Shown piece after piece: positions 1 through 6,010 of a stretch of DNA of 6,550 nt (its first letter is position 1; every line of letters begins with the position of its first letter). The translations under genes were made by a program, and so were the position numbers. Source of the stretch: Caryophanales bacterium UBA1231 (GTDB lineage Bacteria; Bacillota_I; Bacilli_A; ML615J-28; CAG-313); the NCBI GenBank assembly GCA_002309035.1, contig DBWT01000063.1, positions 1-6,550 on the forward strand. Reading direction: 5' to 3'. Below the pieces are notes generated by a model that did not search any database, was not told the DNA's origin, and saw nothing but the letters and a program-made list of their open reading frames with translations.

Positions 1-7
1 AAAATCT

Positions 8-35
8 ATCATATATGTCAAGAAAATACACTCAA
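8..35 (-). promoter_or_regulatory. Candidate sigma-A promoter for a gene beyond the left edge
   Basis: Read leftwards, TTGAGT (35-30) lies 16 bases before TATGAT (13-8). These match the -35 and -10 consensus at 4 and 5 of 6 positions, and the start point would fall at about base 1-2. A perfect TTGACA also lies at 21-16, but its -10 would be outside the window. Location after the operon terminator supports a new transcription unit; the gene itself is not visible. Confidence 0.4.
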
Positions 36-52
36 TGATAAAAAAATTTTTT

Positions 53-117
53 AAATAGTGTTTTAAACACATTTTTTGAAGAAAAAAAGACAATAAAAAT
101 AAGCACTGTAAACACTA
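53..117. repeat. Non-coding inverted-repeat cluster (TAGTGTTT / AAACACTA)
   Basis: No gene is visible in bases 1-143. This stretch holds an imperfect hairpin at 53-74: AAAT plus GTGTT pairs with AACAC plus ATTT, with one bulged A and a 3-base loop. TAGTGTTT at 56-63 also recurs inverted as AAACACTA at 110-117. A run of seven A then six T lies at 40-52. The repeats sit upstream of the candidate leftward promoter, where repressor or activator sites would be expected. In AT-rich DNA they could equally be chance or a weak second terminator. I recognise no known operator. Confidence 0.3.
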
Positions 118-129
118 CTTTTTTTGATA

Positions 130-166
130 ATTTTATAAAGAAAAGGATAAGAATTACTCTTATCCT
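130..166 (-). terminator. Intrinsic terminator of the tkt-prs operon
   Basis: Nine perfect base pairs form between 144-152 and 158-166 (AGGATAAGA / TCTTATCCT) around a 5-base loop. On the minus strand the hairpin is followed by TTTCTTTATAAAA. The hairpin contains the last glycine codon and the TAA stop of the upstream 58-residue gene, so that gene's 3' end and the terminator are one element. The position, stem and U-rich tail make this a convincing Rho-independent terminator. Confidence 0.85.
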
Positions 167-336
167 ACATTTATTTTTTTGGCATCTGCTAAATAACGTC
201 TATAGAAATCACTTTGTTGATTTTTATAATTATCTATTCTTTTTAAAAGATTATCTATGAATTTAATTGATTCATCTTGTGCAACTTTTCTTCTAACAAT
301 TCTTAAACCATTTGGAAATTCATTTTTATTTTTCAT
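160..336 (-). CDS. Small basic hypothetical protein (58 aa) coupled to prs
   Basis: I do not recognise this protein. The start is the ATG at 336-334, eleven bases inside the end of prs in another frame, because AGAGGT (346-341) in the last prs codons is a Shine-Dalgarno site four bases before it. An upstream in-frame ATG at 381 would add 15 residues but has no such site. The product has 8 Lys and 6 Arg against 7 Asp/Glu, so it is basic. Residues ~20-54 look like one or two amphipathic helices rich in Asn, Gln and Tyr (for example [17 protein letters not shown], then [12 protein letters not shown]). There is no signal peptide, membrane segment or Cys/His metal site. Overlap with prs, its own SD and a terminator formed around its stop codon argue that it is translated as the last gene of the operon. 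An RNA- or protein-binding accessory role is only a guess. Confidence 0.65.
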   Translation of the reverse strand: MKNKNEFPNGLRIVRRKVAQDESIKFIDNLLKRIDNYKNQQSDFYRRYLADAKKINVG

Positions 337-1300
337 TATGACCTCTATATTCAAATAGTTCACTAACTGATTTATCATCAATGATATTTAAAATACCTTG
401 TCCAAAGATTTTTGCTATTGAAAGTTGAACAATCTTATCACAGTGTTTTGCTTCATCACTTAAAGCAATAGTATTTGTTGTGACAAACTTTTTAAGTCTT
501 GATTTACTAATTCTTTCGACAGCAGGATCTGATAATACTGGATGAGTACAGCAGCAATATACTTCTGTTGCACCTTCATCTAAAAGTGCATCGATTGCGG
601 CAACCAATGTACCACCAGTGTCAACCATATCATCGATGATAATTGCTACTTTGCCTTTAACATCACCAATAACGTTCATAACTTGTGCAACGTTAGGTTT
701 TGGTCTTCTCTTATCGATGATTGCTATAGGGGCATTTAATGCATCTGCAAGTCTTCTGGCTCTTGTTGTTCCACCGTGGTCAGGTGATACAACAACAACA
801 TCTTTTAATTTTAATTCAACAAAATAATCAGCTAAGATTGGTAATGCTCTAAAGTTGTCGATTGGAATATCGAAAAAACCTTGAATTTGGTCAGCATGTA
901 AATCCATACATAAAACACGTGATGCACCAGCAGTTTGAAGTAAATCAGCCATAAGTTTTGCTGAAATAGGTTGTCTTGCCGCTGCCTTACGGTCTTGTCT
1001 AGAATAACCATAATAAGGCATTAGAATATTTATTGATTTTGCTGATGCTCTCTTTAAAGCATCAATCATAATAAATAATTCCATGTAATTATCATTAACA
1101 GGTTTATTAGTTGATTGAATAATGAAAACAGCACGTCCTCTAACGGTTTCTGGAATATCTACTTGTACTTCACCATCCGCAAATCTTTTAACATCACATA
1201 CAGATAGTGGAATACTTAAGTAATCAGCAATTTCTTGTGCTAATTCTTTGCTTGAATTTAATGCGAAAAGTTTAATCTTTTGTCCATGAATAGTTGCCAT
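326..1300 (-). CDS. prs: Ribose-phosphate pyrophosphokinase (PRPP synthetase, class I)
   Basis: Cytosolic enzyme that transfers pyrophosphate from ATP to ribose 5-phosphate, giving PRPP for purine, pyrimidine, NAD, histidine and tryptophan synthesis. The 324 residues are full length for the family. Visible signatures are the flexible ATP loop [14 protein letters not shown] (100-113), the metal/ATP motif [17 protein letters not shown] (132-148), the pyrophosphate loop SPDHGG (172-177) and the PRPP-binding loop DDMVDTGGT (223-231). DHGG is followed by TTRAR where VTRAR is more usual, a mild change. The ATG has a strong SD, AGAGGAG (1314-1308), seven bases upstream and overlapping the stop of the transketolase C gene, so translation is probably coupled. 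Transketolase can supply its substrate, which fits the operon. The 3' end overlaps the small 58-residue gene. Assignment is near certain. Confidence 0.97.
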   Translation of the reverse strand: MATIHGQKIKLFALNSSKELAQEIADYLSIPLSVCDVKRFADGEVQVDIPETVRGRAVFIIQSTNKPVNDNYMELFIMIDALKRASAKSINILMPYYGYSRQDRKAAARQPISAKLMADLLQTAGASRVLCMDLHADQIQGFFDIPIDNFRALPILADYFVELKLKDVVVVSPDHGGTTRARRLADALNAPIAIIDKRRPKPNVAQVMNVIGDVKGKVAIIIDDMVDTGGTLVAAIDALLDEGATEVYCCCTHPVLSDPAVERISKSRLKKFVTTNTIALSDEAKHCDKIVQLSIAKIFGQGILNIIDDKSVSELFEYRGHNEK

Positions 1301-1312
1301 GATATATCTCCT

Positions 1313-2239
1313 CTAGTTTTCGTTAATAAATTTTATTATTTTTTCACAAATACTATGACTATCTAAATGATAGACATTCATTAATTCTTTAAACTTACCT
1401 GTTTGGCCAAATTCATCATTAATACCAATAGGAAGAGTTAATGTTGGTTTAGTCTTTGCTAAAAGTTCAGTAACCGCACTATATGCGCCACCAATAATGC
1501 TATGATTTTCAACAACGACTGCTTTCTTTGTTTTCTCAACTGATGTTAAGATAGTGTTTTGATCTAGTGGTTTGATTGTATTTAAGCTTATAACTTCAGC
1601 ATCAATACCATTTGTTTTTAATTCGCTAACTATGTCCATAACATAGCTTGCCATAATACCACTAGTAAATATTGTTAAATCTTTTCCTTCTTTTAAAACA
1701 TCTGCTTGACCTAGTCTAAAAGAATAGCCTTCTTTAAATACATCAGGATATGTTTTTCTAGGAACTCTAACATATATAACACCATCATAATTTAACATTT
1801 GTGGTATTGCTTGTCTTAATTGTTCTGCATCAACTACATCATATATCATTACTCTTGGAATTGCTCTTAAAACTGACATATCTTCAAAAGCCATATGTGT
1901 GCCACCATTAGTTTCTGCACTCATACCAGGATCAGTACCAACAATGATAGCTCTTTGATTGGCGTATGCTAATGATACCGCAATTTGATCACAAGCTCTT
2001 CTTGCTGCAAAAGGTGCAAAAGTAAACACAAACGGAATAAATCCATAACTTGATAATCCAGCAGCAATACTCATCATATTTGCTTCAGCAATTCCGACAT
2101 TATAACAACGGTCAGGAAATTCTTGATATAAATTAAATGTGCCATTTGGTTTAGCAAGATCAGCATCTAAAACGACAATTTTATCATTTTCTTTCATTAA
2201 TCTTTCTAATTCATTAAAAAATACTTGTCTAAATTCCAT
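1313..2239 (-). CDS. Transketolase, C-terminal subunit (split enzyme)
   Basis: This corresponds to the pyrimidine-binding plus C-terminal domains of transketolase. With the preceding gene product it should form one thiamine-diphosphate enzyme that moves two-carbon units between ketose and aldose phosphates. I start it at the ATG at 2239 (308 residues) because AGGTGA (2250-2245) is a good SD five bases before it. A GTG at 2248 directly after the upstream stop would add MNK, but it lies inside that SD. Visible features are NVGIAEANM with the catalytic Glu (residue 52), GGTHMAFEDMSVLR in the phosphate/substrate region, the end of the pyrimidine domain at YVRVPRK, and ENHSIIGGAYSAV in the C-terminal domain. 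The SD overlaps the stop of the N-subunit gene, so the two are translationally coupled. Relatives include DXP synthase and apulose-4-phosphate transketolase AptB. The prs neighbour favours the pentose-phosphate role. Confidence 0.9.
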   Translation of the reverse strand: MEFRQVFFNELERLMKENDKIVVLDADLAKPNGTFNLYQEFPDRCYNVGIAEANMMSIAAGLSSYGFIPFVFTFAPFAARRACDQIAVSLAYANQRAIIVGTDPGMSAETNGGTHMAFEDMSVLRAIPRVMIYDVVDAEQLRQAIPQMLNYDGVIYVRVPRKTYPDVFKEGYSFRLGQADVLKEGKDLTIFTSGIMASYVMDIVSELKTNGIDAEVISLNTIKPLDQNTILTSVEKTKKAVVVENHSIIGGAYSAVTELLAKTKPTLTLPIGINDEFGQTGKFKELMNVYHLDSHSICEKIIKFINEN

Positions 2240-2244
2240 CTTGT

Positions 2245-2250
2245 TCACCT
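2245..2250 (-). promoter_or_regulatory. Ribosome binding site deciding the transketolase C start
   Basis: AGGTGA on the minus strand, five bases before the ATG at 2239-2237. It overlaps both the TAG stop of the N-subunit gene (2251-2249) and the alternative GTG start (2248-2246). A ribosome finishing the N subunit is therefore placed on the site for the C subunit, a usual way to balance two subunits. Confidence 0.65.
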
Positions 2251-3055
2251 ACTCTAATTCGCTCAAAGCTTTTTGTAAATCTTCTGAAGAGATTGGGATA
2301 CTGTGGTTTTTAAATCCCATTTGTTCAATAAATGGAACACCTTTACCTTTAATTGTATCTAAGATAATCATATGAGGTTTATCTTTAATTGTTTTAGCTT
2401 TTTCAATAGTTTCACAAATTAGATCAATATTGTGACCATCTATTTCATAAGTGTCAAAGCCAAATGCTTTAAATTTATCATAAAAGTTTAAAACATTATT
2501 AACATTATCGATTGTTCCATCAATTTGACATCTATTATAATCTAGAAAAACAATTAAATTATTAAGTTTTTTACATCCAGCAAATTCTAATGCTTCCCAT
2601 ACTTGACCTTCTTCAGATTCACCATCACCAATAATTGCATATATATATGCACCATCTTGTTTAATATGTGATGCTAATGCGATACCGACTGCACAAGATA
2701 TGCCTTGGCCTAATGAACCAGTTGTCATATCAACACCTTTTACTTTATTCATATCACAATGGCTAGGAAGATTTGTTCCAATTTTATTTAAAGTAAGTAA
2801 TTCTTTTTGATCAAAATATCCTCTATATGCAAGTGCAGCATATACTGCTGGACCAGCATGACCTTTGGAAACAATCAAACGATCTCTTGCTTCCATATTA
2901 GGATTTTTTGGATCAATATTCATCTCTTTAAAATATAGTGCAGTTAGAACATCAACAATGGATAAACTTCCACCAATATGTCCACTACCAAAAGATGAAA
3001 CACATTCAAGAGTTAATTTTCTTATCTCTTTAGCACATTTATTTAAATCATTCAT
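2249..3055 (-). CDS. Transketolase, N-terminal subunit (split enzyme)
   Basis: Thiamine-diphosphate-binding half of transketolase, 268 residues, about the usual size for a stand-alone N subunit. The TPP motif starts at GDGESEEGQ (143-151) and ends at DYNRCQIDG (172-180), which should bind diphosphate through Mg2+. Other hallmarks are SGHIGGSLS (24-32), SKGHAGPA (63-70), TTGSLGQG (111-118) and IKGKGVPFIE (235-244). No residue known to be essential looks missing. The ATG has AGAGGTG (3070-3064) eight bases upstream and follows a probable promoter, so this is the first gene of the tkt-prs operon. The partner subunit gene follows without a gap. Chemistry and cofactor are secure. The exact sugar phosphates are inferred from prs downstream; the apulose-phosphate enzyme AptA has the same architecture. 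Confidence 0.93.
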   Translation of the reverse strand: MNDLNKCAKEIRKLTLECVSSFGSGHIGGSLSIVDVLTALYFKEMNIDPKNPNMEARDRLIVSKGHAGPAVYAALAYRGYFDQKELLTLNKIGTNLPSHCDMNKVKGVDMTTGSLGQGISCAVGIALASHIKQDGAYIYAIIGDGESEEGQVWEALEFAGCKKLNNLIVFLDYNRCQIDGTIDNVNNVLNFYDKFKAFGFDTYEIDGHNIDLICETIEKAKTIKDKPHMIILDTIKGKGVPFIEQMGFKNHSIPISSEDLQKALSELE

Positions 3056-3069
3056 TTTTATTTCACCTC

Positions 3070-3107
3070 TTATTATATATTATATAATAAAAATGATTTT
3101 TTGTGTG
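3070..3107 (-). promoter_or_regulatory. Probable promoter of the tkt-prs operon, with inverted repeat
   Basis: Perfect TATAAT hexamers occur on the minus strand at 3084-3079 and 3077-3072. The first is better placed, giving a start at about 3072 just before the SD (3070-3064). No good -35 sits 17 bases upstream, so the promoter may be weak or activator-dependent. A perfect inverted repeat covers the -10 region: TTATTATATA (3070-3079), one base, TATATAATAA (3081-3090). It could be an operator, but AT-rich -10 sequences easily form such symmetry. A further possible -10 is TATACA (3118-3113), which would place its -35 in the upstream terminator. The terminator at 3130-3156 means this operon needs its own promoter. 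Confidence 0.5.
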
Positions 3108-3129
3108 GTTATTGTATAAAAAAACGTTT

Positions 3130-3156
3130 AAAAAAAGCACAAGTAATTTGTGCTTT
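3130..3156 (-). terminator. Intrinsic terminator after the rsmA-ispE-membrane protein unit
   Basis: A nine-base-pair perfect stem joins 3134-3142 and 3148-3156 (AAAGCACAA / TTGTGCTTT on the minus strand) around a 5-base loop. Seven consecutive T residues (3136-3130) begin within the descending arm. The stem starts inside the TAA stop of the membrane-protein gene. This is a strong Rho-independent terminator separating the upstream genes from the tkt-prs operon. Confidence 0.88.
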
Positions 3157-3769
3157 ATTTTTTAAGTTCTTTATATTTATTTGTTCCTACATATTTTGAT
3201 TTAATGAATTCAACTAATTCTTCTTTAGCTTCACATGCATCTAATTTAATAATGACAACTGAGTATACTCCCATATGCATATATATATAATTAGGTGTTT
3301 TACGAACTTTATAGATGTTTTGATAATCAATTAAAGGTGCATTTTCTTCAGATGATAATTGATATTTAAGTCTTGATGCACATTTAACATCTATAACATA
3401 TGAATCTGTTGGTTTTTTCTTTACTTGTCTTCTAATTAAAGCTTTTTGTAGAGGTACAAACAAGAATAAGCAGAAGATAACTAGAAATGCTCCAACGCCG
3501 ATAATCCAATAATTTTGTTTAACAATGATTGGATAAACAATTAAGAAGATTCCAAGTAAAACCATTAATCCTGTTCTAAAGTAGTTAGATGGGTTTTTCA
3601 ATAAATAATAATTATATTGAACTAAGTCTTCTTTTACAAGTGTTTGTTGGAATTCTATTCCTTCTTCTTCATTGAAGGCAGCCATTTCTTCTTTTAATCT
3701 TAGTTCTTCGGGATTTTCTTGTTGAACTTCTTCTTCATTTTCTTTAATTACTCTAATTTCATCACTCAT
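3155..3769 (-). CDS. YcxB-like two-helix membrane protein
   Basis: A 204-residue protein of unknown function. Residues 1-50 are hydrophilic and acidic (many Glu). Two hydrophobic segments follow at about 66-83 and 87-107 with a short KQNYW link, so both termini probably lie on the same side, likely cytoplasmic given the positive LIRRQVKKK after the second helix. The C-terminal part, including LIDYQNIYKVRKTPNYIYM (146-164) and a final segment ending EFIKSKYV, resembles the YcxB-like domain, which follows a similar two-helix hairpin in Bacillota proteins. That match is by pattern, not by search. The ATG has GGAG (3780-3777) seven bases upstream, inside the last ispE codons, and lies two bases after the ispE stop, so it is cotranscribed with ispE. 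It ends at a strong terminator. No catalytic motif is visible. Confidence 0.72.
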   Translation of the reverse strand: MSDEIRVIKENEEEVQQENPEELRLKEEMAAFNEEEGIEFQQTLVKEDLVQYNYYLLKNPSNYFRTGLMVLLGIFLIVYPIIVKQNYWIIGVGAFLVIFCLFLFVPLQKALIRRQVKKKPTDSYVIDVKCASRLKYQLSSEENAPLIDYQNIYKVRKTPNYIYMHMGVYSVVIIKLDACEAKEELVEFIKSKYVGTNKYKELKK

Positions 3770-3771
3770 AT

Positions 3772-4593
3772 TTATACTCCATTATCTATTATTTTAAATC
3801 TTCCAACAACACAATGTGGATAAATTTTCTTTAATGTCTTTAAAATTTTCTTATGACTTGAATAAATAACAATACACGATCCGCTACCACTCATATGAAC
3901 AGGTACAGATACAATCTTTTTAATGTTCGTTAAGTATTCTTTCATCTCTTGGTTTTGATTCATTACGACTTCTTCTAAGTCATTGGTTAAAATCTTTGTT
4001 AAATCGTGCCATTTAAGACCACTTATGACTTCTTTTTTGTAAAGTGATTCATTGTTAATATCTGTGTTATCAAATACATTCTTAGTTGATATTTTAATAA
4101 TTGGGTAGAAAAGAATGACTTTTTTAGGCATATCTAAATTAATTCTTTCCACTACTTCACCAATACCAGTTACTAAACATGGTGTGTTATATAAACAATA
4201 ACACATATCTGTACCATAGTTTAAAAGAAATCTTTTCATTTCTCTTCGCGATAGACCTAAGTCGTATTTTTTATTTAAATATAGAAGAATTGCTGCAGCA
4301 TCAGAACTCATACCGCCTAAACCTGAGGCAACAGGAATGTGTTTTTTAATTTTAATTAGGAGGTTTGGAATGTTAGGATATATATATTTTAAATCCATAA
4401 CCATTTTATAAATAGTGTCATCTTCTTTATTGATTTTTAATTTATCATAAATGATTTTAGTTTTGTAATGTTTATAAATATATATATTATCATGAAGACT
4501 TATTTTGGTATTAATCATTTCAAGCTTATGATAATTATCTTTTTTGCCTAAAACTCTTAAGCCTACATTAATTTTAGCATATGCCTTAATCAT
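3772..4593 (-). CDS. ispE: 4-diphosphocytidyl-2-C-methyl-D-erythritol kinase
   Basis: GHMP-family kinase that phosphorylates the 2-hydroxyl of CDP-methylerythritol in the MEP isoprenoid pathway. The 273 residues are close to the usual ~280-290. It opens with AYAKINVGLRVLGKKDNYH (4-22), the family start with catalytic Lys8. The ATP glycine-rich loop is PVASGLGGMSSDAA (87-100), with Met where most members have Gly. Asp129 in YGTDMCY (126-132) matches the catalytic Asp, but the usual DVPF context is lost. HMSGSGSCIV (233-242) is the third GHMP motif. These changes suggest a diverged but complete enzyme. The ATG lies eight bases inside rsmA, with AAAGGA (4608-4603) nine bases upstream. rsmA-ispE proximity is common in Bacillota. 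Its presence implies the MEP route, though no other MEP gene is in the window. Confidence 0.92.
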   Translation of the reverse strand: MIKAYAKINVGLRVLGKKDNYHKLEMINTKISLHDNIYIYKHYKTKIIYDKLKINKEDDTIYKMVMDLKYIYPNIPNLLIKIKKHIPVASGLGGMSSDAAAILLYLNKKYDLGLSRREMKRFLLNYGTDMCYCLYNTPCLVTGIGEVVERINLDMPKKVILFYPIIKISTKNVFDNTDINNESLYKKEVISGLKWHDLTKILTNDLEEVVMNQNQEMKEYLTNIKKIVSVPVHMSGSGSCIVIYSSHKKILKTLKKIYPHCVVGRFKIIDNGV

Positions 4594-5434
4594 TCAAACC
4601 ATTCCTTTCGATGTAATTTGCGATATCAATTATTTGTTTAATTGATAGTTCTTCGCTTCTTGCTGTTTCTTTTATATTTAAATCCTTTAACATCAATAAT
4701 ATTTTATCTTTATTATAATTTGTTTTCAAATTATTAACAATAGTTTTTCTTCTTTGACTGAATAATAAACGATTTACTTTTTTAAATAATGTTTCATTTA
4801 GAATATCATATTCTAATTTTTGTTTACGTATAAGTTTAACAACTACTGAATCAACATTAGGAGCGGGGTAAAAACAATTTCTTGGAACGTTGATGACCCT
4901 TGAGACATCCATGTATGTTTGGATTAAAACAGATAAACTATTATATTCTTTTGTTGATGTATGTCCTAATAGTCTTTCTGCAACTTCCTTTTGAACCATG
5001 ATGGACATTTCAGTAATATATTTAGATTCTTCCAATATTTTAAGAATAATTGGTGTTGTTATATAATATGGAATATTAGCAATTAAATCGATGGTTGTTG
5101 TTTGAAATGTATCATATATATCTTTGTCAATATTTGTTGTTAAAAAATCAATCTTTTTTAATATTAATCTTTCATCAAAAGTTTGACTTAAGATATCTAT
5201 CATATCTTGATCAATTTCATATGCTAATACTTTTTCATAGTGTTTTAATAAATATTCTGTTAATGAACCTAAGCCTGGACCAATTTCAATGACAAATCTA
5301 CTTTTATCTTCTTTTGAAAGTGATTCAGCAATAATATTTAGAATATTATCATCTATTAGAAAGTTTTGACCATATTTCTTTTTAAATGTTGTTTCATTTT
5401 CTTTTAATAATTGTTTAACTTTATTGATATTCAT
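4586..5434 (-). CDS. rsmA: 16S rRNA dimethyladenosine transferase (KsgA family)
   Basis: SAM-dependent methyltransferase that dimethylates the two adjacent adenosines (A1518/A1519, E. coli numbering) in the 3'-terminal hairpin of 16S rRNA during late 30S assembly. The 282 residues are a normal length. In order: YGQNFL (21-26), the SAM motif I EIGPGLGSLTE (50-60), the acidic residue of motif II in AYEID (71-75), the target-adenine motif NIPYYIT (120-126), MVQKEVAERL (146-155), FYPAPNVDSVVVKL (188-201) and LLFSQRRKT (223-231), followed by the small C-terminal domain with ARSEELS (258-264). No motif is broken. The ATG has AAAGGA (5448-5443) eight bases upstream. It overlaps ispE by eight bases, suggesting coupling. 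The short leader after rpoE holds a hairpin and no clear promoter, so expression may depend on read-through. Confidence 0.96.
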   Translation of the reverse strand: MNINKVKQLLKENETTFKKKYGQNFLIDDNILNIIAESLSKEDKSRFVIEIGPGLGSLTEYLLKHYEKVLAYEIDQDMIDILSQTFDERLILKKIDFLTTNIDKDIYDTFQTTTIDLIANIPYYITTPIILKILEESKYITEMSIMVQKEVAERLLGHTSTKEYNSLSVLIQTYMDVSRVINVPRNCFYPAPNVDSVVVKLIRKQKLEYDILNETLFKKVNRLLFSQRRKTIVNNLKTNYNKDKILLMLKDLNIKETARSEELSIKQIIDIANYIERNGLND

Positions 5435-5441
5435 ATCTATA

Positions 5442-5457
5442 TTCCTTTATAAAAGAA
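5442..5457 (-). promoter_or_regulatory. Potential SD-masking hairpin before rsmA
   Basis: On the minus-strand RNA, UUCUUU (5457-5452) can pair with AAGGAA (5447-5442) around a UAUA loop. This gives six pairs including one G-U, and would cover the rsmA Shine-Dalgarno sequence. The pairing arm is the U-rich tail of the preceding hairpin. The stem is short and AT-rich, so it may be marginal at growth temperature. Confidence 0.3.
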
Positions 5458-5477
5458 AAGCCAAACAAGATGTTTGG
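5451..5477 (-). terminator. Probable terminator or attenuator between rpoE and rsmA
   Basis: Directly after the rpoE stop, CCAAACA and TGTTTGG (5477-5471 and 5467-5461 on the minus strand) form a perfect seven-base-pair stem with a 3-base loop, followed by CTTTTCTTTT. The form suits an intrinsic terminator, though the stem is short and the U-tract is broken by C. Only 26 bases separate the stem from the rsmA ATG and no convincing promoter lies there, so partial termination with read-through is likely. Confidence 0.6.
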
Positions 5478-5951
5478 TTATTCTTCTTCATCAATATATG
5501 ATTCTAAATCGTCAACTTCTTGATCGAATTCTTTTTCTAATGAATCATCGTCTTCATCTTTATCATCGTCGTCGTCTTCATCTTCATCGACTTCATCAAT
5601 TTGAACTTTATCTTCATCAAGACCAAAGTCATCAGAATCAAATGAGCGTTTTTCTTGTTCTTGAACATCAACGTTATCAGCAGCATATTCTTTATAATCG
5701 CCACCATCTTTATCTATAACTGATAAAGGTTGACGATATTTTAGATCCCAACAATCATTTTTAACGTATACAAAATCACCAGATAGCATAAAGTCCATAA
5801 TTAATTGAGCTGACACTTCTTCAACATCTGCTTTTTTGATTGATTTCTGATCTATTAAATATTGTACTATTTCATAAATAGGTTTAGGCGAATCGCTTTT
5901 TTCTAAATATTCAACTGCTAATTCTAATAATGATTTATCTTTTTTACTCAT
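5478..5951 (-). CDS. rpoE: DNA-directed RNA polymerase delta subunit
   Basis: Small accessory subunit of Bacillota and Mollicutes RNA polymerase. It lowers non-specific nucleic-acid binding, speeds recycling and helps the enzyme respond to initiating NTP levels. At 157 residues it is slightly shorter than the ~173 of Bacillus subtilis. The N-terminal HARE-HTH winged-helix fold spans about residues 6-72 (SLLELAVEYLEK at 7-18, AQLIMDFMLSGDFVYV at 48-63, then CWDLKYR). Residues ~104-157 are dominated by Asp and Glu, the disordered acidic tail typical of delta. Despite the shared symbol this is not the sigma factor of Gram-negative bacteria. The ATG has GAGGA (5963-5959) seven bases upstream and its own sigma-A promoter. 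It is followed by a hairpin and U-tract. The acidic tail makes the DNA repetitive (TCATC/GTC-like units at about 5541-5600). Confidence 0.93.
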   Translation of the reverse strand: MSKKDKSLLELAVEYLEKSDSPKPIYEIVQYLIDQKSIKKADVEEVSAQLIMDFMLSGDFVYVKNDCWDLKYRQPLSVIDKDGGDYKEYAADNVDVQEQEKRSFDSDDFGLDEDKVQIDEVDEDEDDDDDKDEDDDSLEKEFDQEVDDLESYIDEEE

Positions 5952-5981
5952 TTTTTTGTCCTCATTTATTTTATTAACTTA

Positions 5982-6010
5982 ATTATACACTATTTTTCTT
6001 TTTTTTGCAA
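5982..6010 (-). promoter_or_regulatory. Sigma-A promoter of rpoE
   Basis: TTGCAA (6010-6005), a 17-base spacer and a perfect TATAAT (5987-5982) face rpoE, with 4 and 6 consensus matches. TG lies directly before the -10. Transcription would start near 5975, about 24 bases before the ATG. The -35 begins at the base next to the surE stop, so surE and rpoE are probably separate units, or rpoE is transcribed both from here and from surE. Confidence 0.75.

Noticed and set aside
337..381. Upstream in-frame ATG at 381 extending the 58-residue small protein to 73 residues
   Set aside because: It has no Shine-Dalgarno site and runs 45 bases further into prs, while the ATG at 336 has AGAGGT correctly placed.
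618..827. Plus-strand open frame of 69 codons
   Set aside because: It lies wholly opposite prs, has no SD or family resemblance, and is a shadow of a conserved gene.
2240..2248. GTG start for the transketolase C subunit, adding MNK
   Set aside because: It lies inside the best SD (AGGTGA, 2250-2245), which points to the ATG at 2239. It remains possible.
2865..3119. Plus-strand open frame with a hydrophobic C-terminus
   Set aside because: It is mostly antisense to transketolase N and runs through that operon's promoter, with no plausible start signal.
3122..3129. Palindrome AAACGTTT as a LacI-family or CcpA operator
   Set aside because: Only eight bases match and the flanks do not fit a cre consensus. 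It lies between terminator and promoter and may be chance.
5541..5600. Simple repeats resembling a microsatellite or CRISPR
   Set aside because: The irregular TCATC/GTC units encode the acidic delta tail; there are no spacers or uniform repeats.
5474..5719. Plus-strand open frame of 81 codons rich in His and Leu
   Set aside because: Its composition is the complement of the Asp/Glu codons of the rpoE acidic tail, so it is an artefact.
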